Assembly (NCBI RefSeq): GCF_018446385.1
Contig: NC_056004.1
Coordinates: 12,490,767 to 12,554,766 of the forward strand
DNA from: Zingiber officinale
Taxonomy: Eukaryota > Streptophyta > Magnoliopsida > Zingiberales > Zingiberaceae
Reading direction: 5' to 3'
Length of the DNA: 64,000 bases
Notes under the pieces: generated by a model
What the model was told of the DNA's origin: nothing
What the model saw: the letters and a program-made list of their open reading frames with translations, nothing else
The model's database searches: none
Shown here: positions 30,561 through 41,283 of the stretch, piece after piece
Position numbering within the stretch: the first letter of the stretch is position 1
Layout of the letters: each line of letters begins with the position of its first letter
Position numbers and translations under genes: made by a program

Positions 30561-33450
30561 TTCGGGTAGTCTGTGAGTATCCAAAGGTATTTCCAGAAGG
30601 GCTACCTGGACTACCTCCCAACAAAGAAGTGGAGTTTGAGATTGAATTGGTTCCTGGTACCGGTCCAATTTCAAAAGCTCCGTATCGCATGTCTCCAGCA
30701 GAGTTGAAAGAGTTACAAGAACAACTTCAGGAGCTGCTTGACAAAGGCTTCATTCGCCCTAGTCACTCACCTTGGGGAGCTCCTGCGTTGTTTGTCAAGA
30801 AGAAAGATGGATCTATGCGGATGTGCATAGATTACAGAGCTCTGAATCAAGTGACGATCAAGAACAAGTACCCCCTTCCCAGGATCGATGACTTATTTGA
30901 TCAGTTAAGAGGGGCAATAGTATTCTCGAAGATAGACCTTCGCTCAGGGTACCATCAGCTGAAGGTGAAAGAAAGAGACATACCCAGAACAGCTTTCAAA
31001 ACCAGATACGGACACTACGAGTTTGTAGTCATGCCTTTTGGTGTGACTAATGCACCAGCGATCTTCATGGACTTAATGAACAGAGTGTTTAGAGAATACC
31101 TTGACAAATTTGTCATCGTATTCATCGACGATATTCTGGTCTATTGAAGGACTCCAGATGAGCATGACATGCACTTGAGGATAGTACTGCAGACTCTTCA
31201 GAAAAAGCAGCTTTACGCTAAATTCTCAAAGTGTGAGTTCTGGTTAGATCAGGTGGCATTTCTAGGTCATAATTTCTAAAGAAGGCATCCAAGTGGATCC
31301 AGCCAAAATAGAAGCAGTCAACAACTGGAAGAGACCCAAGAACGCCGGGGAGATTAGAAGCTTCCTTGGTTTAGTTGGGTACTACAGGAAATTCGTGGAG
31401 GACTTTTCCAGGATAGCCTTTCCACTAACAACCCTCACCAGGAAGAACAAGAAGTTTGAATGGTCAGATAAATGTGAGCAGAGTTTCCAAGAGCTCAAGA
31501 AGAGACTGACCAGTGCTCCTATCCTGATAGTTCCAGAGAGTGACAAGAGTTTTGACATCTACAGTGATGCTTCCAAGATGGGCTTAGGAGCTGTACTCAT
31601 GCAAGAAGGAAAAGTTATAGCTTATGCTTCCAGACAACTCAAAGACTACGAGAAGAACTATCCCACTCATGATCTTGAGCTGGTAGCTATGATTTTTGCA
31701 CTGAAACTCTGGCGACATTATTTATATGGAGTTCAGTGTAGAATCTTCACAGATCATCAGAGTCTTAAGTACTTCTTCACTCAGAAGGACTTAAACATGA
31801 GACAGCGCAGGTGGTTGGAGTTGGTCAAAGATTATGACTGTGAGATCCTCTACCACCCAGACAAAGCTAACAAAGTGGCAGATGCACTAAGCAGAAAGTC
31901 CAGTGCATCCCTGATGTCTCTGTTATCATTAGCCCTTCCATTGCAGAAGGAGTTGTCAGATTTTGAACTTGAAATTATTTATGGACAGCTCTCCGCATTG
32001 ACCTTAGAGTCTACCTTGCTTGAGGACATACAGAGAAAGCAAAGTGAAGATCCAGACATTCAGAAGATCAAGCAAGGGATACAGAAAGAAGATAAATCAG
32101 AGTTTCGAGTAACAGATAGTGAGATTCTTTATCAGGGAAGTCGCATTTGTGTGCCCAATGATGAAGAACTGAGGAAGAAGATTTTTGAAGAAGCTCATAG
32201 CACACCATACTCTATGCATCTTGGTTCTACCAAGATGTACCAAGATGTGAAACAGAAGTTCTGGTGGTCTGGACTCAAAAGAGATGTTGCTAAATATGTC
32301 AGTACCTGCCTGATATGTCAGAGGGTCAAAGAAGAACACCAGAGACCGGAAGGAGTTTTACAGCCTCTTCCAATACCAGAGTGGAAGTGGGAAGACATAT
32401 CCATGGACTTTATAACAGGCATTCCAAGAACTACGAATGGATATGATGCAATATGGGTAATAGTGGACAGATTGACCAGGCCTGCCCATTTTCTAGCCAT
32501 CAAGGTGTCCCACTCCATAGAGCAGTTGGCACAACTATACGTTAAGGAGGTGATCAGACTTCATGGAGTTCCTAAATCTATTGTTTCTGATAGAGATGGA
32601 CGCTTCACCTCACACTTTTTGGAGTGCGTTCAGAATGCACTAGGCACCAAACTCAAGTTCAGCACAGCTTTCCATCCTTAGACTGATAGACAGACAGAGC
32701 GAGTAAATCAGATTTTAGAAGATATGCTCAGAGCTTGTGCGCTGGATTTCAAGGGAAGTTGGTGCAAGTATCTATGCTTAACTGAGTTTGCCTATAACAA
32801 TAGTTATCAGGCGACCATTAAGATGGCACCATATGAGGCACTGTATGGCAGGAAGTGTAGATCACCCCTTTGCTGGCAAGAAGCAGGTGAGAGAAAAGAA
32901 ATGGAAGTAGAGCTAGGCATTCAGACAGAGCTGATAGATGAGACTACTCAGGCAATCCAGAAAATCAGACAGAGAATTGAGACTGCCTAGAGCAGACAGA
33001 AGAGTTATGCTGACACACGCCGTAGGCCACTGGAATTCCAAGTAGGTGATTCAGTCTTCCTCAAGGTCGCTCCTATGAAGGGAGTGATGAGATTTGGCAA
33101 GAATGGAAAATTAAGTCCTCGCTATGTAGGACCTTACCTGATCATAGAGAGGATTGGGAAAGTAGCTTACAGGCTGGACTTACCACAAGACATGTCAGCA
33201 ATACACAATATATTTCATGTCTCCATGCTAAAGAAGTGTCTCCATGACCCGAGCCAAGTGATTCAGCCTCAGTCAGTGCAGATCCAAGAGGATCTTAGTT
33301 ATGAGAGCAGACCTACACAGATAGTGGACAGAGAAGTTAAGAGATTAAGAAATAAAGAAGTACCACTAGTGAAGGTCATCTGGCAGAACCAGATGCACGA
33401 GGAAGTCACTTGAGAGCGGGAGGACAGTATGAGACAGAAGTATCCAGAGC
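30561..33450 (+). pseudogene. Degenerate pol of D: RT, RNase H, integrase, chromodomain-like tail
   Basis: Reverse transcriptase spans about 30629-31147 ([25 protein letters not shown], and catalytic FIDDILVY). A stop at 31147 and a frameshift near 31277 follow. RNase H and integrase continue in one open frame at 31293-32681 ([27 protein letters not shown]). Further stops are at 32679-32681, in HPQTD, and at about 32988. The tail ends with RNKEVPLVKVIW, a chromodomain-like strand, and a stop where tryptophan is expected near 33412. The domain order (RT, RH, INT) is that of Ty3/gypsy. It cannot be active. Confidence 0.92.
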
Positions 33451-33452
33451 TA

Positions 33453-33493
33453 TTCTAAGTTCGAGAACGAACTTTTTATAAGGTATGGAGGAT
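33453..33493 (+). promoter_or_regulatory. 3' internal end and polypurine tract of D
   Basis: CTATTCTAAGTTCGAGAACG followed by AAGGTATGGAGGAT directly before the LTR. It matches 4588-4627. Confidence 0.8.
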
Positions 33494-36349
33494 TGTAACG
33501 ACCCAATTTTTCCTATTTCAAGTTCTAAAAGTCCATAAAAATATTTGGAAATACTTTTAAAATATTCTAGAGATTTTTAGGAATTTTTAGAGTATTTTTA
33601 TGTAATTTTTGGAGGTCGTTTAGTAGGTTTACAAAAAGAAAGAAGTTTTGACAAAAAACGTTGAAGGTGAGACTCGAACCCACGACCTCGACCCGAGCTG
33701 AACCTCAGCCGATCCCAGCCAACCAACTGGGCTGCGGTTGATTTGTGATTAAGAAGGGGAGTGAATTTAATTAAGTTGTAGTTGGAGCAGAATTTAAACC
33801 TAGTTATAAGTTTTCCTTTTTTCGCCGAAAACCCTATTCGCCTTCTCCCTGATCCCGACTGCGTGTGGCGCTCCTGCTTGGTGGAAACGGAGAAGAAGCT
33901 AGGTTTTGGGTCTCCGGCGCCGGCGAAGCTTTCTTCCGGCCAGCCCTCACCCGTGGGTAGTCATCCCGACAGAGAAGATCTCGCGGGCACAAGAAGAAGC
34001 CGGAAAATTTGCAAACCCGAGCCCTCCGAAAACCCTAAGAGCCTTCTCCTTCCTCCTTCTCGGTTGTAAGTGCAAGAACAAGGGGTAAGTACTACTCACC
34101 TGTGGTAGGAGTTGCTCTGAGCTTTCGGTTTTCATTTCCTTGCTTCGGTTTTTGCTATGCCGAGTAGAATTATATGCTAGGGCTTTACTTTTCCTTGCCC
34201 TGTTTATCAAGCCGAACAATGCCTTTCAACATTAGAGATTGTAAACTTCAATTTTGAACCTAAGTGTAGCATTTAGAATTATGATACTGCTATGAGAGAA
34301 ATCTTTACTTAAAAGCATTCGGATTAGATTCAAGACAACACAAGGCATTCATTTGGCTTGCTGTTTTAGTTCTTTGAGTTGTGTTTTGTGCTTGAATTTC
34401 CTTGCCATTGAAGAGCCTGATTAATTACATCTTCAAGCATGTCTCCTTATGTTCCTTATTGATGAACAAATTTAGTTCTTGGCATTTCAAGAGCATGAAC
34501 AGCCGTAAGTTCCAGCATGCAAACATTAGCATTTTCGTTACGTTTGTACCATTTAGCAAGATCAAATTAGTTTTCTTTTTCTTCATTTTGTAGCATGATT
34601 AGCAAGATCAAATTAGTTTCCTTTGCTCCATTTTGTAGCATGATTAGCAAGATCAAATTAGTTTCCTTTGCTCCATTTTGTAGCATGATTAGCAAGATCA
34701 AATTAGTTTTCTTTTTGCTCTATTTTGTAGCATGATTAGTAAGATTAGATTAGTTTTCTTTGCTCTTATCACAGCATGTATAGGAAGCTCAAAGTTGCAT
34801 TCTTTAGCCCTATTTTACATCATGTATAGAAAGCTCAAAGTTGCATTCTTTTGCCCTATTTTACAGCTTGTATAGAAAGCTCAAAGTTGCATTCTTTTGC
34901 CCTATTTTACAGCATGTTTAGAAAGCTTAAAGTTACTTTCGTTTTCTCTATTTTATAGCATGATTAGTAAGCTTAAAGTTTCTTTCTTTGCTCTATTTTA
35001 TAGCATGATTAGTAAGCTTAAAGTTGCTTTCTTTGTTCTATTTTATAGCATGATTAGTAAGCTTAAAGTTACTTTCTTTGCTGTATTTTATAGCATGATT
35101 AGTATGCTTAAAGTTGCTTTCTTTTTCTCTATTTTATAGCATGATTAGTAAGTTCAGATTTGCTTTCCTTTGCCTTGTTTTATAACGTGCTTAGAGAGTT
35201 CAGATCGGCTTCCCTTGTGTTATTTTCATGTAGCATGCTTGGTTAGTTGTAATCCTACACTTGTTAGATATATCTACAGGATTCTAATAAGCTCTAATAA
35301 AGGATTATGAGAAGTGTGAGTAAAGAAAAAGACCAAGGTCTAGTTAAAAAGAGATAACAAGTAAACTAAATTAAGAGGCTAGTACCCGACTTCCAAGGTT
35401 GTCGTTAAACAAATCCAGGTGACCAATTCCAAGGTCTTGGCCCTGGTAAGACCAAGGTCTTTATCTCATAGGACTAGAGGCTCGCTACCTCAGTCACTAT
35501 TAGAGAGCGCGCAAAACAAAGATGGTACTAAGCTTGGGCCCAAAGAAGAAAAGAAAAGAAAAGAAAAGAAAAGAAGAACAAGAAGAAGAAAGTGAAAGAG
35601 AAATTAAAAGATTAATTTCTAGTATAAGAAAAGTAAGAAGAACAAGAAGAAGAAAGTGAAAGAGAAATTAAAAGATTAATTTCTAGTATAAGGATATAAG
35701 AAAATGAAACAAGTTTATGCTTAGAATCAATAAAAGTTTAGTTCTTTAATTCTAAGCCTACAGTAGTAGTTTCATTACTTTCCTGTCAGTTAGTGAGCAT
35801 GTTTAGTATTCAGTTTTATTTATGTATACCATGAGTACATGCAGCTATGCTTTAGCATTACAGTTTTAGTATTATTGCATTACTTTTATGCACTTCGATG
35901 TTTTTGTGAGATAGATTAGTACTTACTAAGCGTTTTCGCTTATAGTTTTATTTTCTTTCCTCCTACTGTAGATAAAGGAAAAGTTAAGATATGAAAGGGA
36001 GGCGACAGTATGGTGGTGGTGATGAAGGTGTGTGATGTCTGGACTGTGGAGAGATCCAGAATTAGCTGGAAAAATTGTCAAGACTTTATGTCTAATCCTT
36101 TTAGTTTCCTTAAGTGTCATTATGAGTTGAGACTGTATTTAAGTTTATTCCGCACTTGTAATTAGGTTACTTTTATTATTTGTGGAGTGATGTAGTTGGT
36201 TGCTTTTGCTAGAGTAGTTGCTTTGGTTACAGTGTGATTTTATTACTGCATGGTTGTGAAAAATGTGTTCCAGCCGCCTGTGGCTGCATATATATTGTTT
36301 GTATTATGGATTTGGTCATCGGTACAGGGGAGATTCTGTCAAAAAATTT
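33494..36349 (+). repeat. 3' LTR of D, truncated
   Basis: Closely matches the 5' LTR through the GGTACAGGGGAGATTCTGTC stretch near 36340. About 120 bp of the expected 3' end is missing. It carries the same antisense tRNA-like module (33651-33730), donor at 34085, tandem array (34540-35180) and an acceptor ending at 35971, here CTGTAG. A 57 bp block (about 35575-35640) is duplicated relative to the 5' LTR. Confidence 0.9.
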
Positions 36350-36395
36350 AGTTCCTAATGTTATAGGGCAGTCCCCGGCAACGGTGCCAAAAACT
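36350..36395 (-). other. PBS and internal start next to the 3' LTR of E
   Basis: On the minus strand TTTTTGGCACCGTTGCCGGG is followed by GACTGCCCTATAACATTAGGAA. The same sequence lies inside the other LTR at 45872-45905. Only a 5' LTR should carry this, so 36396-38064 was probably shared by two tandem copies before a deletion joined it to D. Confidence 0.75.
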
Positions 36396-38064
36396 TGTTA
36401 CGCTCCGCAAGTGTACGGAAATGTCACAAGTAATATAAAAGATTATCGTATCCACAGGGATTGGAATAAGCACTAGAAATGTCTCAATGCGAATTAGCTA
36501 AACGACTATCCAATTGTTTCAAATGCAAAGTGAAGGTAAACAAATCTAATATTAAGGATCAACAAACAAGAGTTTAGTGTTTTGGGTTATGATAAAGGGA
36601 GATTCTAGGAGTTTCGGTTTCTTTGTAAGATTTCTTGAATGTAAATGGTTCACCAATTCTTATCCCTCAATTGCCAAACACTTGTAGAAAGTTGTCGGTT
36701 CTCTCTTGCAATAGATAACCGGCTAAGGACTGAGAAATGTATCTAAATATGATCAATTAGACGTGAACCTACGTTGTCCTTACACAGAAGCGCACCTATT
36801 ACTATGCCTTCCTCGGATATCAACATAGAAGCCCACAACTTATTAATCTATCAAGATACAAGAAACTAATCACAAGATCCTTCCTACTCTCTTGAATATT
36901 CCTATTTTCTCTTCAAGATTATCTCTCAAACGTCCTTACACGGGCTTGCACCTGTCACGTGGATCCCTCGGATGATCGAGTGAGAGTTTATCTTTACAAA
37001 GTCCACAAGAAATCCAAACAATCAATCAAGAATGAGAATTAAGCACAAATCAACATTAATCATTCGAGATCTAATTGATACAAGTAAGACAATGTCATTG
37101 AAACAAGAAAATGGTAAATCCATAAGAGATTACATCAATCCATCATACAAATACTCCCTTAATCCTAGAATACAAGATCTACTCCATGAATCGAGGAAGA
37201 ATACCCGAAGAAATAAAGATTACAAGCATTTCTTAAATCCCCAATCCAAGAAACCAAGAAAAGGGGGAAAGAGAAAACATATCTACGAAAAAGCCTCGTC
37301 TTCGGATCCAATCCTCGCTCCGGAGTCGAAATCGTCAAGAACTCCCCTCGTATCGCCCAGAAATCCTCCCAAGAATGGGAGGATACCACCAAATCTTGCC
37401 TTCTCCCAAAGGGGGGAGAGATCCCCTTTCAATTCATGAAGGAGGGTTTAAATAGAGGAGGAAATCGGGCGCCACACGGCCCCATGACATAGCCGTGTGA
37501 GATTCACACGGTCATGTCCTCTTCCTTCTCTGCCAAAGCTGCACGGTCGTGTGACTCACACGGCCTAGCTCTCTTCTCTTTAAAGCAACCAAGCACGACC
37601 GTGTAGATCCACACGGCCAGGACCCTTCTGTTCTCTGGAAATGCTACACGGCCGTGTGGTGCACACGGCCACCACCTGCTTGGCCTCTAGAAACCTCACA
37701 CGGCCGTGTAGATCTACACGGCCATGTAAGGCATCTGCTCTAATTTCTTTAAATCAAGACACGGCCGTGTGAGATTCACACGGCCATGTCCTCTTCCCTT
37801 CCTGTTAAAACTACACGGTCGTGTGTGGTACACGGCCTGATGCTCTCTCCCTTCAATTCCTTCCAAGCTTGCCCGAGGACGCATAGTCTTCACCAATTTT
37901 GATTCCTGTGTACAGAAAATGCACAAAAAGCAGATCTCCGAACCAAAAGAGTAAATATGCTAAAAGGAAAGCTGGAAGTATAAAAATGCATAGATCAAGC
38001 ATGCTCAAAGTATGTAAATGTGCGTAAAAACATGCATAAAAGAGTATATAATCTACGCACATCA
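36396..38064 (-). repeat. 3' LTR of E
   Basis: A 1669 bp LTR closely similar to 45906-47520. It carries the GGCCGTGT hairpin array at 37472-37842. The open frame 37032-37439 on the plus strand is antisense to the LTR, is nearly repeated in the other copy and has no domain, so I do not call it a gene. Confidence 0.9.
37472..37842. repeat. GGCCGTGT/ACACGGCC hairpin array in E 3' LTR
   Basis: Seven inverted repeats, each GGCCGTGT, a 3-8 nt loop region, and ACACGGCC. Loop-proximal bases pair in different versions: GTGTGA with TCACAC, GTGTAG with CTACAC, GTGTG with CACAC. Some arms have diverged (GGTCGTGT, GACCGTGT). The matching array in the 5' LTR is at 46982-47296. Confidence 0.88.
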
Positions 38065-38082
38065 CACCCCCAGACTTAAACC
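38065..38082 (-). promoter_or_regulatory. Polypurine tract of E
   Basis: GTTTAAGTCTGGGGGTG on the minus strand, directly before the LTR start TGATGTGCG. Confidence 0.88.
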
Positions 38083-39079
38083 TTTGCTTGTCCTCAAGCA
38101 AAATGCTGCAGTCTAAATTCATATGTTCTACAACACATTCATAAAACCTAGTGCACTTTCCTAACTCTATCAAAAAGTTTCATTAACAAGCGTGATCATG
38201 GAAACAAGTAAAGTATAGTTCAAGCATAAGAATCTTGTGCACAGTGTAAAAGTAACTCAACACCCTTCAAGTTTCAATCCATGTCCTAGTCAAGTCATCA
38301 TCAAATTTGAATTCCTAATGTTTCCAGTGAAAGACAAGTAACCAGTGATAGGCACTTACTCACCATTCACTTGGTTCATATTTCTCAACTAACCCAAGGT
38401 CTCAAAGGTGTGCTCAATCTCAAGGGAAGCTAAGCAGTCATTTCCCCAGTAACCTAACTAGGTCTCAAAGGGGTGACTTGCTAGATTCCACTCATGACAA
38501 CTGTTTTTTATATCCCTTATTATTATTTTTTTTAAGTGTTTGCATTGTGCAAAACGTATTCACAAATGTACTTTTAGCACACATGTTGGGATATTTTGAT
38601 TTTTCCAAATGAGCTTTAATGATTTGAGCCTCATCCAGTAACCAAAATGAAAGTTGAGAAATCACCATGGAAACCAAGTGCTAAGCAAACAAGATGAATC
38701 ATGACTATTTCAATGACATCAACTATTCAAGCATCAAGCACAAGTGTAGTGAAGATAAAATCCTTAAGGTTGAACCAAAACTAAAACTCATCACCATAAG
38801 ATTCTCAGCTTATTAATGCTTCCCAAGATAGAAAAAAGAACTACACAAAGTTTACTACTAGCATCATTCGAACATCATGAATCAAGACAATAATCGTACT
38901 AACATTTCACTTGAATCCAAGAAAGCATATAAGTGAAGATTTGATGTTCTCAAAATTTTTTTTTTTTCCATGATTATTTCAAAAACAAGCAAAATAAAGC
39001 AACAAGCAATGAAAATAAGAACTAACATGAAAAACTAACAAAAACTAAAAACTGAAAACCAAACTAAACAGTACATGAC
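38083..39079 (-). other. 3' untranslated internal region of E
   Basis: AT-rich, no credible protein. It contains two related blocks around CCCAAGGTCTCAAAGGTG and CTAGGTCTCAAAGGGGTGAC (38393-38480). Apart from the two purine tracts that bound it, I see no functional site. Confidence 0.5.
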
Positions 39080-39100
39080 ACCCCCCCAGACTTAAACTTT
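39080..39100 (-). promoter_or_regulatory. Second polypurine-tract-like site of E
   Basis: GTTTAAGTCTGGGGGGGTGT on the minus strand, about 1 kb upstream of the true PPT and just after the ORF-1-like gene ends. It matches the PPT at 38065-38082 except for two extra guanines. Confidence 0.7.
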
Positions 39101-39117
39101 TCATCATCCCGATGAAA

Positions 39118-40626
39118 TCAATATGGTGGAGGAGGTGGAGGTGGACGAGGGAAAGGAGGTCTACGATGTGGTTGGCCAATAGGAAAACTTGGAAAACCTG
39201 GAATCTCACCCAAGGATCTATGATACTCATATAAAGCATCTACTTGTTGGCTAGTAAGCATCATGCTCTGCATAAAATCTCTCATCCTAGCCTGATCAGT
39301 ATCATAATCCTGCACAAACTCAGCCACTTGACCTTGAAAATTCCTCGTAAACTGAAAATGATTTTGTACCTCCCTAAACTGATCATCAGATAAAGAGAAG
39401 CGCCCCTCCAACATTTTTCATTGGGCATCTTGCTTCTCATGAAGTGATTCTAGAGACGTACGAAAATCTGAAAAATCAAACCTAGAAGATCCCGTGCCAT
39501 ATGCAAAAGAATGCCTAGCAGACTCCATAAAACTAGAAGGCTGCGGGTGTCCAGATGACGAGGGCTCATGATGTGGCTCAGTGTCTCCAGGTATAGAAGG
39601 GTTATCCTCAAAATCTAACTCAGAAATTACCCAATTAGTCGGGTTACGAATAGTAGTTCGTTCAGGAAAAGGAAGGGGTAAAGGAGAACCACTCCTCCTA
39701 GGAAACGCGAAACCATTCTCATCCCGAACGATCATTTTCATAGCAAGACATGCATCAATGTCAATCATGTCATTACCATGAATTATTTCCAACCCATCAA
39801 CATCAAGATTTAAATTATAAGCTATTCGGGTAATCAAACCACCAAAAACAATTGATCCCGATGATGCCCTAGCAGATCTTAATAAGGTTTGAACAAAATG
39901 AAAACCAGAATCAAATTCAACCTTATAAAGCATAGCCCATAAAGCATAAAGCTCTATCTTTTTAACCACCCCATCACTCTCTCCCCTACCAAAAATAGTT
40001 TTACCCATGACTCTATGTAGATACCTAAAGATGGGGTTTTGCATATGGGAGGCCTTAGCTCTTGAAGGCTCATAAGGTTGATCTAACCCAGTTATTGCAT
40101 TCCAAAAATGATTCCAATTAAACCTTGGATCAAACCTACGAGGGCTACCGGTGGTTAATCCAAAACAAGAATTAAAGTCACTAAATGCCCATAGAAATTC
40201 TTGATTCATTAGTCTAAATGAGATTTTTCCAAAATAATCATCTTCATTAGTAAAATGGACATCCAATGAACTTAAAAATTCCAAAACAAGACGAGGATAT
40301 GTAGGCAAATGTGTGTACATAATATCACTCCAATCCAAAAACTCAATCATCAAATCTACATCTTCCCTAATTCCAAGCATATCAAGAACAGTTGGGTCCA
40401 TATATCTAGTACACACTATCTTTCTATTGACAAGAATTGCAAATTTAGTTACTTGATCATCATTCTTAAACACAATATTGAATTCATTGTCATTACCTTC
40501 GTTGCGTGAAGTCCTTTTGCCTTTGCCCTTCACTGGTTGTTTTCCTTTGTCCCTTGATGGCTCCTTCTCTTTGTCTCCACTGGATCCACCACCTCCTTTG
40601 CGAAGTTTCTTCAAAATGTTGGACAT
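39118..40626 (-). pseudogene. ATHILA ORF-1-like gene of E, one internal stop
   Basis: A single frame of 502 codons broken only by TGA at 39420-39418. The N terminus is lysine and glycine rich (KEPSRDKGKQPVKGKGK), possibly a nuclear or nucleic-acid binding tail. Residues about 50-320 match the ATHILA ORF-1 pattern: IVCTRYMDPTVLDMLGI, PTYPRLVLEFLSSL, FGLTTG, HRVMGKTIFGRGES, SGSIVFGGLITRI. The C-terminal part after the stop has a likely coiled coil and ends with a proline-rich tail (PFPRPPPPPPPY). The function of the family is not established. It lies downstream of gag-protease, where pol should be, with a hairpin cluster just upstream. Confidence 0.82.
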
Positions 40627-40849
40627 CTTGATGAGTTTAGATAGGGGAAGAATTATCTAGGGTTGGAAAAATAGAACTCAAAAACAAAACTTCAAAGAGC
40701 AAAGATCTTAGGTTAGGAGAACAAAAAGTCCAAGTCTTAGAGAGGAGGAGAATCCGGATCTAAGAGATCTTGAGAGATTAGAGAGGAGTTTTTAAGAGAT
40801 TGGGAGAGAAAGAGATGTTTTGGAGAGTTGGGGGTGTGCGGAACACGGC

Positions 40850-41135
40850 CAAGATCTGGCCGTGTAAGGTAGAAAGAAGACTTTAAGAACTCTCCTACAC
40901 GGGCCGTGCAGATCCACATGACCTCCCCCTCTTCCTTCTCTGGATTCTTCGCACGGCCGTGTCTGGGACACGGCCTCTCCATCTTTCTTCTCGGGATTCT
41001 TTACACGGCCGTGTTTGAGACACGACCTAGACCTTTTTCTCCTCGGGAGATCCTACACGGCCGTGTCTAGATGACACGGCCCAAGCACTTCCCTTCTCTG
41101 CAACCTTTGCCTGGCCGTGTATAGCACACGGTCGG
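40850..41135. repeat. Internal GGCCGTGT hairpin cluster of E
   Basis: Six inverted repeats of the LTR type between gag-protease and the ORF-1-like gene. Examples pair GGCCGTGTC with GACACGGCC around TGG, and around TAGAT. Loop-side bases differ from those in the LTR array but remain paired. Confidence 0.87.
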
Positions 41136-41283
41136 GCTCTGTTTTGCACCTAACCTGAAAACAAAATCAAAAAATTGCATCAAACTAAAAGAAATTAAAA
41201 TACAAATCAAAACTAACTAAAAGAACCCTTGGGTTGCCTCCCAAGAAACGCTTGTTTAAGGTCTTTAGCTCAACCAAACTTAA

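Larger units (their letters stand above)
13397..36349 (+). mobile_element. Element D: Tekay-like chromovirus with a CACTA insertion in its 5' LTR
   Basis: Order: 45 bp of 3' internal end, 5' LTR (13442-15930 and 28917-29390), PBS, degenerate gag and pol, PPT, 3' LTR (33494-36349, truncated). Domains and LTR ends match B. The extra 3' internal end left of the 5' LTR means that LTR was once also the 3' LTR of a tandem neighbour, now lost. The right LTR breaks off where element E sequence starts. Confidence 0.85.

Noticed and set aside
37032..37439. 135-residue plus-strand frame, repeated at 46542-46844
   Set aside because: It lies antisense within the LTR of E, is shortened by a stop in the second copy and has no recognisable motif.
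40309..40660. Plus-strand frames over the ORF-1-like gene
   Set aside because: They are shadows of the minus-strand gene with no domain.
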